A stretch of 64,000 nt of DNA from Burkholderia ubonensis subsp. mesacidophila (lineage in GTDB: Bacteria > Pseudomonadota > Gammaproteobacteria > Burkholderiales > Burkholderiaceae): contig NZ_CP020738.1 of assembly GCF_002097715.1 (NCBI RefSeq), positions 3,162,001 to 3,226,000 of the forward strand, read 5' to 3'. Below the pieces are notes generated by a model that did no database searches, was not told where the DNA came from, and was given only the letters and a program-made list of their open reading frames with translations. The stretch's first letter is position 1; the number at the start of each line of letters is the position of its first letter. This document shows positions 10,178 through 18,052 of this stretch, one piece after another. A program made the position numbers and the translations under genes.

Positions 10178-10225
10178 CGCGGCGGGCCGCGCGACGGAGC
10201 GCGGCGCAATAAAGGAGAGGAAAGG

Positions 10226-10253
10226 ACGGGCCCGGTTTCGCCGGGCCCGTTTG
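10226..10253 (+). terminator. Intrinsic terminator of copA
   Basis: Perfect 10-bp GC stem ACGGGCCCGG (10226-10235) and CCGGGCCCGT (10241-10250) with a five-base loop TTTCG, followed by TTTG. It may also work in reverse for the small membrane gene that ends at 10278. Confidence 0.8.
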
Positions 10254-10277
10254 CATGGAGCCGCTTGGAGAACCGGT

Positions 10278-10514
10278 TCATCGATGTCGACGAATCCAGA
10301 AGAAGTACGCTCCGATCGCGACCAACATCGCTCCATCGACGATACCGAGCATCGGAAGCGGGTCCGTCCATTTGTCCATGTTGGTTGTGCGTGCGTAGTA
10401 GGGCGGACCGTCGCCGTACGCCTCCTTGAGGTTGATCGCATTGAACGCGAAAACGAGCACGAGCATGACCAGCAGTGCCGCACCGGTCAACATGCGCAAC
10501 GGGTGCTTTCGCAT
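10278..10514 (-). CDS. Small two-helix membrane protein, candidate immunity protein, 78 aa
   Basis: Two predicted transmembrane segments: residues about 8-28 (LTGAALLVMLVLVFAFNAI) and about 56-73 (MLGIVDGAMLVAIGAYFFW). A 25-residue loop lies between them and a basic tail RRHR at the end. No family is recognised. The start codon follows the stop of the upstream Tlde1-like gene with a single base between them, so the two are translationally coupled. In type VI secretion loci a small membrane or periplasmic protein encoded just after a peptidoglycan-targeting effector is usually its immunity protein. That role is inferred from position only. Composition is AT-richer than surrounding genes. Confidence 0.65.
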   Translation of the reverse strand: MRKHPLRMLTGAALLVMLVLVFAFNAINLKEAYGDGPPYYARTTNMDKWTDPLPMLGIVDGAMLVAIGAYFFWIRRHR

Positions 10515-10515
10515 G

Positions 10516-11031
10516 TCAGTATTGAACCGTCAGCGGAATGTAGCACTCCGACGCAGCCTTCGTTGCCGCCTCGATGTCGCGAACGAAATCCTCCATTCCT
10601 GCGTGAAGATTGATGCAACCGGCGGACCCGGCGTGATCGCCGCCGTGAATAAAGAATCCACCGCGACCGTACGTCTGGGTGCCGGGCATCACGTGGATGG
10701 TCAGTCGGTGATCTCCCCACGCTGCACGCGGATCGATGTTGTACCAGCGATTTGTCCACATCTGGGAAGGTTGAATCCAGTATTGTCCAGGCGGTATAGG
10801 GCCAACATTTCCCATCTGTTGTCGAGCGCTCGAATAATCAAAATTGCCATGATTATCCGGACGGCCGGAAACAGCGGGATATATCTTGGTCGCACTACCA
10901 GTCATGGCCAAAAAAGCGGCCATCGAATCGGAGTGAAATGGAAGCGCGCGCGCACGCGGGTACACTCGGATTACCGCGTTCGGCGGCGTACTTGTTCTCC
11001 ATCGTTCGTTATCCTCGGCTTTTTTTAGCAA
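10516..11031 (-). CDS. Tlde1/DUF2778-family L,D-transpeptidase-like protein, up to 171 aa
   Basis: The C-terminal half holds the family signature IHGGDHAGSAGCINL with candidate catalytic His129 and Cys139, preceded by NVGPIPPGQYWI, the usual strand before the active site. Tlde1 proteins are L,D-carboxypeptidase/transpeptidase exchange enzymes delivered by type VI secretion that attack peptidoglycan tetrapeptides. No VgrG, PAAR or Hcp gene is nearby, so delivery is unproven. The start is uncertain: 11031 is TTG, a GTG or the ATG at 10923 are alternatives, and none has a good ribosome site. A strong GAGGATAACG site instead precedes an ATG in another frame (about 10998), which could mean a frameshift near the 5' end. 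The gene is AT-richer than its neighbours, consistent with acquisition. Confidence 0.75.
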   Translation of the reverse strand: MLKKAEDNERWRTSTPPNAVIRVYPRARALPFHSDSMAAFLAMTGSATKIYPAVSGRPDNHGNFDYSSARQQMGNVGPIPPGQYWIQPSQMWTNRWYNIDPRAAWGDHRLTIHVMPGTQTYGRGGFFIHGGDHAGSAGCINLHAGMEDFVRDIEAATKAASECYIPLTVQY

Positions 11032-11235
11032 TTCGAGTGTGCCAAAGCATTGGCCTGCCGATCATAAGCTGCGCTGCAGGGTGCCAGTTGGTCTGCGGAT
11101 TCGAGCGCGCCACCCTCAAGACGTTGAATCGAGCTCACAGGCCTATACGAAGCGAACTACCACCCAATCTGCGCTCTGACGCGAAAGCGTGTCGAACTGC
11201 AAACGCTACACGTGCGAGCATTCAAATCTTCGTCG

Positions 11236-11715
11236 TTAGCCCGACACGACCGGCTTGATCAGCGTCGTCGTGATCGGCACGAAACCGCACGCGCGATACA
11301 GCGCCCGCGCCGCCGTGTTGTGATTGAACACGGACAGGCCGATCTCGGTCACGCCGTACCGGCGCGCCTCGGCCTCGAGCGCGTCGAGCACGCGCGTGGC
11401 CCAGCCCTGGCGTCGCCTGGACGGTGCAATTTCGAGATCGTAGATGAACAGCGTGCGGTTCGGACCTTCGGTCACGATCGCGTACCAGAGATCGCCGAGC
11501 GCATCGCCATCGGCGGCGTCGACAAGGGAGACGAGTATCTGGCCGGGTGTCAGCAGGCCGTCCGGCAACAAGGTGTCGAAACAGGCCCGGGCGCGGGCGG
11601 GCGCGTCTTCGACGGCGTTCTGCCCGGATGAGACAAGGTCGCGCGCGTAGCCGTCGATGGCTCGCGTGCGGTACGCATGAAATTCACCGGCCGTCATCGG
11701 CCGCATCTGCAGCAT
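11236..11715 (-). CDS. GNAT-family N-acetyltransferase, 159 aa
   Basis: Acetyl-CoA-dependent acetyltransferase of unknown substrate. The acetyl-CoA binding loop reads IAPSRRRQGWATRVLDALE (residues about 97-115), close to the family R/Q-x-x-G-x-G/A pattern. Motif B follows with IGLSVFNHNTAARALYRACGF, where the asparagine and tyrosine-like positions are present. Length is standard for a single-domain GNAT. It points away from the small-gene region upstream and has no operon partner. Confidence 0.88.
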   Translation of the reverse strand: MLQMRPMTAGEFHAYRTRAIDGYARDLVSSGQNAVEDAPARARACFDTLLPDGLLTPGQILVSLVDAADGDALGDLWYAIVTEGPNRTLFIYDLEIAPSRRRQGWATRVLDALEAEARRYGVTEIGLSVFNHNTAARALYRACGFVPITTTLIKPVVSG

Positions 11716-11826
11716 GGCCCGGTCGCCGTGAGAGGAATCCGACTTCCAGTGTAGCGGGACGGTCGCGCACGCACACGTGCGGTGCGGCGGCGGAAACGGG
11801 CGGGCAGGTGCGGCGGGCGCCGCGCT

Positions 11827-11858
11827 GAATCAGCGAATCAGCGAATCAGCGAATCAGC
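11827..11858. repeat. Four tandem copies of GAATCAGC
   Basis: An exact 8-bp unit GAATCAGC is repeated four times head to tail. The stop codon of the 51-residue gene (TCA at 11854-11856 on the plus strand) lies in the last copy, so slippage would change only DNA beyond the reading frame. It is a potential length-variable tract. Confidence 0.9.
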
Positions 11859-12009
11859 GACGGTACAGGCAAAGCGGCACGAGGTGCGACTGGCGCACGC
11901 GCTCGGCTTCGGCGCGACGCGCGGCGTACGAGTATTCCGCATCGAGCGGCAGGTGCGGCGAAACGAAGAGATCGTCGATCTTTTGCAGCAGGGCGAGGAT
12001 GAAGCTCAT
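11854..12009 (-). CDS. Small hypothetical protein, 51 aa
   Basis: The frame begins MSFILALLQKIDDLF, a short amphipathic or membrane-edge helix, continues through an acidic middle and ends with VPLCLYRR. It resembles the very small Burkholderia proteins of the DUF3563 type in size and start but I cannot assign it. The ATG at 12009 has a clear GGGAG ribosome site at proper spacing. Two AGGG/CCCT palindromes lie 23-68 bases upstream. The stop falls in a four-copy 8-bp repeat. The combination of ribosome site and upstream palindromes is the main reason to call it. Confidence 0.6.
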   Translation of the reverse strand: MSFILALLQKIDDLFVSPHLPLDAEYSYAARRAEAERVRQSHLVPLCLYRR

Positions 12010-12031
12010 GTGCGACTCCCGACAAGTATGG

Positions 12032-12077
12032 CTAGGGTTATCCCTTAGATGGACTCCATTCTAAGGGTTTTCCCTAG
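12032..12077. promoter_or_regulatory. Paired AGGG-N4-CCCT palindromes upstream of the 51-aa gene
   Basis: Two 18-bp arms (12032-12049 and 12060-12077) are inverted copies with three mismatches. Each arm is itself palindromic: CTAGGGTTATCCCTTAG and CTAAGGGTTTTCCCTAG. The core matches the AGGGTTTTCCCT site at 159. Two near-identical dyads about 28 bp apart, just upstream of a start codon, look like operators for one dimeric regulator. Confidence 0.6.
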
Positions 12078-12184
12078 ACTCTGCCAGCGTGCCGCAGCAA
12101 TTTGCCGCAACCGGTCGACGACGAGCCAGGCGCTGCACATGCCGATCCAGGCGCGGCGCGGCTCGCCAGGTAGGGTCTGAACGT

Positions 12185-13489
12185 TCAGCGGCCGCGACGG
12201 ACCCGCTTCGCCACCGCCGGCTGGCGGCTCGCGTGGCGTTCCAGGCGGTCGACTTGCGACAGGAGCGCGTCGTTGTGCTGCTCGAGCGTCGTGATCGTGG
12301 CCTGCTGCGTCGCCAGATCGGCGGTCAGGCGATCGATTCGCTGCTGCTGGGCGACGGCGCCGAGCTTCAGGTGCGACAACTGCATCGTCTGCATCACCAG
12401 CGCGACGAGCCCGGCCAGCACGACGACGGCCAGCGCCAGCAACAGGCGGTTCACCCGGCGCATTTCCCGATCGGCCGCGCGGTGCAGCGCGGTCGTCTCC
12501 GCCTGCAATGCGGCGAGACGGTCGGAGAGCGGACGCAGATGCGCATCGGCGTCGAACGACGGCTCGGCGCGGTCCGCCGACGGTTTCGTGACGAACGTCG
12601 CCGCGGAGGCCGCCGGCCGCGCGGCCGACGCAGCCGCAGCGTCGCGTTCGGGCGCGGCGACGGAAGGCTCGGCGCTCACGGCAGGGGCGGTCATGCGCGG
12701 CTCGGAAACTGCGTCGGCCGCTGCCGGCGCGGGTTGTGCGGCCGCTTCGCGGGCAGCTGCCGTCGACGTGCGGCGCTTCGTCCCCGTCGACGAACGGGCG
12801 CCTGCCGCGCGCGGGGTCGCCGGCTTCGTTGCCGCGCCGCCGTCATCTTTCGTGGAAACGGCGGCAGCCGCTGCAAGCGGCAGCGTCGCCGCTGCACCGG
12901 CGATCGCGATGTCCTCGGTACTGTTCGGCACGACGCGGTCCGCCGACGCGGCGTCGGTGGTGTGAACCGACACATCCTGCGCCGTCACGTCGGGGGCGAC
13001 TTCCACCGCCGCCTCGGCGGTCAGTTCGTAATCCGCACGAGCCGGCATGTCTTTCCCCGTCGACTCGAACGCCGCCTCCGCTGCGGCGTCAGCAGCCCCG
13101 GGCGCATGCCCGGCCTCCGCCGTTACGCCATCGGCAGCAACCTCGCCGCCAGGCGCAGCCACCTCCCGCGCACCGCCGTCATCGGTTTCGCCGTCCGTGA
13201 CGCGCGCCTCCGACGCGCCGAACCCATCAAGCGTCGCTTGCTGATGATCCGGCGCATCGCTCGCCGCGGCCTCGGCCGCCTCGCTGCGCACCGCGGCCGG
13301 CGCCACTTCGCCAGCCTCCATCACCGGATCGCCGAACAGGTCGAGCGTCCGCTCGTCGCGATGCGCGTCGCCGCCGGGCTGTATCGACGCGCGAGCCGGC
13401 GCGCGGCCCGCGGCGGCAGCAGCGCGACGGCGCGGCTTCGCGGACGGACGGTTGGAACGGGAATGGGGCGTGGCTACGGATTCGGTCAT
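12185..13489 (-). CDS. Ala-rich single-pass membrane protein with C-terminal coiled coil, 434 aa
   Basis: I do not recognise a family. The first 340 residues are low-complexity, Ala/Glu/Asp-rich with a basic start (residues 12-34) and look disordered. One transmembrane helix follows (about 347-367, LLLALAVVVLAGLVALVMQ). The last 60 residues form a probable coiled coil (QQQRIDRLTADLATQQATI) and a basic tail KRVRRGR. The layout suggests a cytoplasmic disordered domain tethered to the inner membrane. No Shine-Dalgarno is visible before the ATG at 13489, so the start is tentative. The long reading frames on the opposite strand are shadows of its GC-rich codons. Confidence 0.65.
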   Translation of the reverse strand: MTESVATPHSRSNRPSAKPRRRAAAAAGRAPARASIQPGGDAHRDERTLDLFGDPVMEAGEVAPAAVRSEAAEAAASDAPDHQQATLDGFGASEARVTDGETDDGGAREVAAPGGEVAADGVTAEAGHAPGAADAAAEAAFESTGKDMPARADYELTAEAAVEVAPDVTAQDVSVHTTDAASADRVVPNSTEDIAIAGAAATLPLAAAAAVSTKDDGGAATKPATPRAAGARSSTGTKRRTSTAAAREAAAQPAPAAADAVSEPRMTAPAVSAEPSVAAPERDAAAASAARPAASAATFVTKPSADRAEPSFDADAHLRPLSDRLAALQAETTALHRAADREMRRVNRLLLALAVVVLAGLVALVMQTMQLSHLKLGAVAQQQRIDRLTADLATQQATITTLEQHNDALLSQVDRLERHASRQPAVAKRVRRGR

Positions 13490-13574
13490 GGAGGTCGGGA
13501 TGCGTGGCCCCGCGAACGCGGGACCGGGGCGTCAAACGGAATCAGTGACCGCGCATTGTCGCATGACCTGTCGC

Positions 13575-13888
13575 CTATTCATCTCCGGACCCGCCGTTGC
13601 CGTCGTCGCAACGCGTCACGCCGGGCAGCGCGCGCAGTTTGTCGCGAATCGCCTGGTATTCGAGGTCCGCGGCCGTCGTCAGCCCGCGCACGATCTCGCC
13701 GCGCAGCGGGATCGCCCCCGCGCCGAGGAAGCCGATGCCCGACACGACCCGCGCGACGCCCCGCGACGGATCGAGCACGATGTGCGGCGGGCCAAGCACG
13801 TCGAAGAAGCCGAACGCCGACACGATCATGAACAGCGCCGAGCCGCCGCCAGGATGAGCCGCATCACGCGTTCAACGTTGCCGAGCAT
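13575..13888 (-). pseudogene. mgtC: Decayed mgtC/sapB family gene
   Basis: A perfect ribosome site (AGGAGGG) and ATG at 13888 open a frame MLGNVERVMRLILAAARR that soon stops. A second frame then shows MgtC core pieces: MIVSAFGFFDVLG, VVSGIGFLGAGAI and VRGLTTAADL, followed directly by a C-terminal-like ALPGVTRCDD. Intact MgtC proteins are about 160-230 residues with four or five helices. Here at least two internal segments are missing and the first junction is out of frame. A functional Mg-stress protein is therefore unlikely. The preserved ribosome site suggests recent decay. Confidence 0.8.
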
Positions 13889-13998
13889 CGGATTTCCCTC
13901 CTTTTTGCAGTGCGGGCCGCCGAATGCTTTATCCTTGGCCCCGGCCGCGCGCATCCGGCGCGCGCCGACACGTTTCGATTCACGCGCCCAACCCCGTC

Positions 13999-15108
13999 AT
14001 GTCCGATTTCGACTCCGCTTCCGCCCAGGCCGCTCAACTGCGCCGCCATTTCGCGCACGTCGTCTTGCCAATCTGGCGGGGTTCAGGGTTCGAACGCACG
14101 CTGCAGTTGCCGTTCGAAGCCGTCGATCCGGCCACCCACGCGCCGCTGCCGGCCGAGCGCTATCGCGCGATGGCCTGCGCGCGGCAGCTGTTCGTGTTCG
14201 CGCAGGCGGGCGAGGCCGATCACGCGGCGACGCTGTTCGACGCGCTGTGCCGCCATTTCCGCGACGCCCGCCACGGCGGCTGGCACTACAGCATCGACGC
14301 GGCCGGTGCGCCGCTCGACACGACCAAGGACCTGTACACGCACGCGTTCATCGTGTTCGCCTGTGCCGCCTATCACGCGGCCTCGGGCGAGCGCGCCGCG
14401 CGCACGGTCGCCGAAGACACGGCCGCGCTGATCCAAGACCGCTTCGCGCCGCAACGCGGCGACGCGCTGCTCGACGCCGCGCGTTATGCCGATTTCTCGG
14501 TGTCGGGCAGCGGCCCGCTGCAGAATCCGCTGATGCATCTGACGGAAGCGTGGCTCGCCGCGTCCGACGCGTTCGGCGACGCCGCGTTCGACGACGCGCT
14601 CGCGCGCACCGCGCAGGCGGTCGAGCGCACATTCGTCGACGCGGCCACCGGCTGCGTCGCCGAGCTGCCGCTCGGCTCGGCGGACAACCGCTTCGAGCCG
14701 GGACATCAATTCGAATGGTTCTATCTGGTCGACGCGGCCGGTGCGCGGGTCGCGCATACCGGCCTGCGCGACGCGCTCGCGCGGGCCTTCGCGTTCGCCG
14801 AACGGCACGGCGTCGATGCGCAGACGGGCGGCGTCAGCGCCGCGCTCGACGCACAAGGCGCGTGCCTGGACGGCACGCAGCGGATCTGGGCGCAGACGGA
14901 GTATCTGCGCGCGCTCGCGACGCACGGCGGCACGCCGGCATCCGCGCCGCTGGCGGCGCAGATCGAGCGCTTCGCCGCGCGCTTCCTGCATCCGCGCGGC
15001 TGGTTCGAGTGCAAGACGGCCGATGGGCAGGTGGCGCGCGCCGACATGCCGTCGACGACGCCCTACCACCTCGCGACCGCTTACGCGGCGCTGCCCGCCG
15101 ACGCGTAA
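13999..15108 (+). CDS. N-acylglucosamine 2-epimerase (AGE) family sugar isomerase, 369 aa
   Basis: An (alpha/alpha)6-barrel sugar epimerase/isomerase. Family features are GGWHYSIDAAG (near residue 93), the PLQNPLMHL block, GHQFEWFYLV (about 235) with the conserved His/Glu, and RIWAQTEYLRAL near 295. Members interconvert mannose and fructose/glucose or epimerise N-acylglucosamine; the pattern here is closest to mannose isomerase/YihS-like enzymes, but the substrate cannot be set from sequence. The ATG at 13999 is chosen because the conserved region begins shortly after; an upstream in-frame start at 13924 would add unrelated residues. The last 28 bases overlap the end of the convergent chemoreceptor gene. 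Confidence 0.85.
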   Translation: MSDFDSASAQAAQLRRHFAHVVLPIWRGSGFERTLQLPFEAVDPATHAPLPAERYRAMACARQLFVFAQAGEADHAATLFDALCRHFRDARHGGWHYSIDAAGAPLDTTKDLYTHAFIVFACAAYHAASGERAARTVAEDTAALIQDRFAPQRGDALLDAARYADFSVSGSGPLQNPLMHLTEAWLAASDAFGDAAFDDALARTAQAVERTFVDAATGCVAELPLGSADNRFEPGHQFEWFYLVDAAGARVAHTGLRDALARAFAFAERHGVDAQTGGVSAALDAQGACLDGTQRIWAQTEYLRALATHGGTPASAPLAAQIERFAARFLHPRGWFECKTADGQVARADMPSTTPYHLATAYAALPADA

Positions 15109-16697
15109 GCCGGCGCACCGAACGACGGCGCGGCGCGCCCGCCGAGCGCCCGCACGTCGCCGAGCTCGAACACCGACACCGCCTGCATCAGGTGCGTGGT
15201 CTGGTCGCTCAGCGACGAGGCCGCCGCGGCGACCTGCTCCACCAGCGCCGCGTTCTGCTGGGTCAGCTGGTCCATCTGCGTGACGGCCTGATTGACCTGC
15301 TCGATCCCGACGGTCTGCTCGACCGACGCCGACGTGATCTCGGTCATCGTCTGCACGACGCGCGAGATCGACGTCGACACCGTGCGCATCGCTTCGCCCG
15401 CGCGCTCGACGAGCTCCGCGCCGCCGTTGATCTGTGCGACCGAATCCTCGATCAGCGTCTTGATTTCCTTTGCCGACTGCGCGCTGCGCTGCGCGAGCGA
15501 GCGCACCTCGCCCGCCACCACCGCGAAGCCGCGGCCCTGCTCGCCCGCGCGCGCCGCCTCGACCGCCGCATTCAGCGCGAGGATGTTGGTCTGGAACGCG
15601 ATCCCGTCGATCACCGAGATGATCTCCGCGATGCGCCCCGAGCTTTGCGCGATGCCGCGCATCTTGTCGATCACGCTGTCGACGACCCCGCCGCCGTGGC
15701 TCGTCGCCTTGAGCGCGTCGTCGGCCAGCACGCTCGCCGCGCGGGCGCTGTCGGTGTTCTGGCGCACGGTCGCGGTCAGCTCCTCCATGCTCGCGGCGGT
15801 TTCCTCGAGCGACGCGGCCTGCGTGCCGGTGCGCGCCGACAGGTCCGCATTGCCGCTCGCGATCTCGCCCGCGCCGAGGTGGATCGCGTCGGACGCGTGG
15901 CGCACGACGCGCACGGTTTCCGCGATGCTCGCCTGCATCGTGGCGAGCCCGCGCAGCATGCGGTCGATCTCGTACACGCCGCCGGCGCGCACATCCTCGT
16001 CGAGCTTGCCCTGCGCGATCCGCTCGAAATGAAGGCCCGCCTCGTCGAGCGGCGCGACGACCGCGCGCCGCGCGGCCGCGTAGATCGCCGCGCTGCTCGC
16101 CAGCATCGCGGCCAGCAGCACGATGCCGACCCACTTGAACCAGCTCATGCCCGCGTCGATCGTGCCGAGCGCGGTGCGGCTCGACGCGCTGCCGTACTCG
16201 ACGAAGCGATGCAGCTCGGTCAGGTACGCATCCTGGATGCTCTGGGTCGGCTGGTCGAGAAACGCCTGGATGTTGTCGCCGTCGAGGAACTGCACGAGTT
16301 CCACGAGCGCCGCGTGGATTTTCCGGTAACGGTCGGTGAGCGCCGCGACGCGCGTGCGGTTCTCCTCGTCGACGGGCTGCGCCGCGGCGAGCGTGGCGAA
16401 TGCCTTGTCCGCCTCGGCGAGCGAATCGCTCGCATGGCGGATGATGTCGTCCGGCTTCGGGCCGCCGCGCACCATCCGCGTGCCGGCGCGCGACAGGTTG
16501 ATGCGCGCGTCGAGCAGGCGTTCGGTCGCCTGGTTCGCCGCGCCGACCTGCGCGATCGCGACGTTCGACAGGTCGTCGACGCCGCTGCGTGTCGAGGTGA
16601 GCGACCAGAAGCCGAGCGCCTCGACCGCCAGCATGAAGAGACAGAACATGGTCAACACGCCGAGCAGACCCGACGCGAGCTTGATTTTGCTGAACAT
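15081..16697 (-). CDS. Methyl-accepting chemotaxis protein, 538 aa
   Basis: Transmembrane chemoreceptor. TM1 is near residues 8-30 (LASGLLGVLTMFCLFMLAV), a four-helix-bundle periplasmic sensor covers about 35-185, TM2 is near 190-212 (VGIVLLAAMLASSAAIYAA), then a HAMP region and the signalling domain. The signalling hairpin tip is present (AFQTNILALNAAVEAARAG, about 375). C-terminal residues do not include a clear pentapeptide tether for CheR. The ATG at 16697 is chosen for its AGGA site; a start at 16727 is upstream of that. Ligand unknown. The stop lies inside the 3' end of the convergent AGE-family gene. Confidence 0.93.
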   Translation of the reverse strand: MFSKIKLASGLLGVLTMFCLFMLAVEALGFWSLTSTRSGVDDLSNVAIAQVGAANQATERLLDARINLSRAGTRMVRGGPKPDDIIRHASDSLAEADKAFATLAAAQPVDEENRTRVAALTDRYRKIHAALVELVQFLDGDNIQAFLDQPTQSIQDAYLTELHRFVEYGSASSRTALGTIDAGMSWFKWVGIVLLAAMLASSAAIYAAARRAVVAPLDEAGLHFERIAQGKLDEDVRAGGVYEIDRMLRGLATMQASIAETVRVVRHASDAIHLGAGEIASGNADLSARTGTQAASLEETAASMEELTATVRQNTDSARAASVLADDALKATSHGGGVVDSVIDKMRGIAQSSGRIAEIISVIDGIAFQTNILALNAAVEAARAGEQGRGFAVVAGEVRSLAQRSAQSAKEIKTLIEDSVAQINGGAELVERAGEAMRTVSTSISRVVQTMTEITSASVEQTVGIEQVNQAVTQMDQLTQQNAALVEQVAAAASSLSDQTTHLMQAVSVFELGDVRALGGRAAPSFGAPAYASAGSAA

Positions 16698-16944
16698 GGA
16701 AATTCCTGGAAAGCGACGATGGAGCAATGCCCCGGCGTTAGCGGCATTTCCCGGGCGGACTTTAGGCTCGCCGGTCAGGTAAGCCCGAGAATCTCCTCCA
16801 AATTAGGGAGGTCGCGCACGTGCGACGCAATAATCGCACTGCGCGGCGCCGCCAATCGCAGGAAATGCGGACAGATTTCCTTGCTTATCCGCGCCCCGCT
16901 TCCTAGAGTTCAGCGCAAGCGGCCACTCATTGCGAGGCAAGTCG

Positions 16945-17388
16945 ATGACGGACATCGTGGATCACGCCCGCGGCGCATTGCGGGCGCAACCGTTCAGCAT
17001 GCTGCTCGGCACGGAGCTGATGCACATCGGCGAGCACGAAGTGTCGCTGTGCCTGCCCGTGCGCGACGAGTTGCGGCAACAGCACGGCTACGTGCACGGC
17101 GGCGTCATCAGCTACCTCGCCGACAACGCGCTGACGTTCGCCGGCGCGCTCGCGCTCGGGCCGCGCGTCATCACGGCCGAATACAAGATCAACTACCTGC
17201 GGCCGGCGGTGAACGGCACGCTCGTCGCCCGCGCGAAGCTCGTCTATGCGGGGCGGCAACAGGCGACCTGCCAGTGTCACGTGTTCGTCATCGACGGCGA
17301 TCACGAGCGGCTCGTCGCGATCGCGCAGGGCACGATCAACCGCGTCGGCGACGGAAAGGTGCCGGGGGCGCCGGAGGAAACGGCCTGA
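16945..17388 (+). CDS. PaaI-type hotdog-fold thioesterase, 147 aa
   Basis: Predicted acyl-CoA thioesterase of the PaaI/YbgC hotdog class. The catalytic helix region reads QQHGYVHGGVISYLADNA, with the HGG turn and Asp typical of the fold; the second strand set is FVIDGDHERLVAIAQGTI. The ATG at 16945 follows GAGG. It is divergent from the chemoreceptor and has no operon partner, so its acyl-CoA substrate is unknown. Confidence 0.85.
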   Translation: MTDIVDHARGALRAQPFSMLLGTELMHIGEHEVSLCLPVRDELRQQHGYVHGGVISYLADNALTFAGALALGPRVITAEYKINYLRPAVNGTLVARAKLVYAGRQQATCQCHVFVIDGDHERLVAIAQGTINRVGDGKVPGAPEETA

Positions 17389-17494
17389 GGCGCTGCGCGG
17401 ACAGAAATCGAGCTGCAGGGCAACGAGGCGCGCCCGACCTGAACGGCCAAGCATGCGGACAAGCGGCCGCAGCCGATGCGCTGCGCGTCTCGTT

Positions 17495-17776
17495 CTAACG
17501 TTTCATTGCAGCAAGATGGACTGCATCGCGCTCGCGCCGACCGACTGCGACAACCAGCACGATGACCTCCGTGTCGCGCACTTCGTAGACGAGTCGGTAG
17601 CCGGCGCTGCGTAGCTTGATCTTGTAGCGATCCGGGTGGCCGTGCAGCTTTGCCGAGGGTATGCGAGGCTTTTCAAGCCGCTCGGCGAGTTTGGATTTGA
17701 ACTGGTCGCGAACTGTGCGATCAAGCTTCTTCCACTCTCTCAATGCGGGTTCGAGAAATGCGAGTTCAAAGGTCAT
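17495..17776 (-). CDS. relE: RelE/ParE-family toxin, 93 aa
   Basis: Type II toxin. The frame shows the RelE fold: FLEPALREWKKLD at the start, then DRYKIKLRSAGYRLVYEV (residues about 49-66) and the last strand VIVLVVAVGRRE. The conserved basic and tyrosine positions of ribosome-dependent mRNA endonucleases are largely present (Lys/Arg in KIKLRS, Arg in GYRL, RRE near the end). Its start overlaps the last 11 bases of the antitoxin gene, the usual arrangement for coupled expression. Base composition is a little lower in GC than its neighbours. Confidence 0.9.
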   Translation of the reverse strand: MTFELAFLEPALREWKKLDRTVRDQFKSKLAERLEKPRIPSAKLHGHPDRYKIKLRSAGYRLVYEVRDTEVIVLVVAVGRRERDAVHLAAMKR

Positions 17777-18014
17777 TCAGCTTGACCTTGACGGCCTTCT
17801 CCTTGATACGCGCATCAGCCAGCGCGTTGTCTTCGATATCCTCCAGACGTTCGAGCATCGCCTCCCAAGTCTTCGCCGGGATGCAATAGAACGCCGGTTC
17901 GTTGTGGTTCAGGATCGCCACCGGGAAACCCTCTCCCGCCGCGACGGTTCCCATCGGGTTCCGCTTCAGCTCGGAGACGCTCGCCGTAACGCTTGCCAGG
18001 ATCGTGTGAGGCAT
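17766..18014 (-). CDS. relB: Phd/YefM-type antitoxin, 82 aa
   Basis: Partner of the downstream RelE toxin. The N-terminus (VTASVSELKRNPMGTV) is the dimerising DNA-binding part of the Phd/YefM fold, followed by FPVAILNHNEPAFYCI. The C-terminus (residues about 55-82, acidic then Lys-rich) is the expected toxin-wrapping tail. The ATG at 18014 has a strong AGAAGGAG ribosome site; an in-frame upstream start at 18053 does not. Two 12-bp repeats upstream probably serve for autoregulation. Confidence 0.87.
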   Translation of the reverse strand: MPHTILASVTASVSELKRNPMGTVAAGEGFPVAILNHNEPAFYCIPAKTWEAMLERLEDIEDNALADARIKEKAVKVKLNDL

Positions 18015-18052
18015 TTCGGCTCCTTCTTCAAATAAGAGCCAATCGTACGTCA

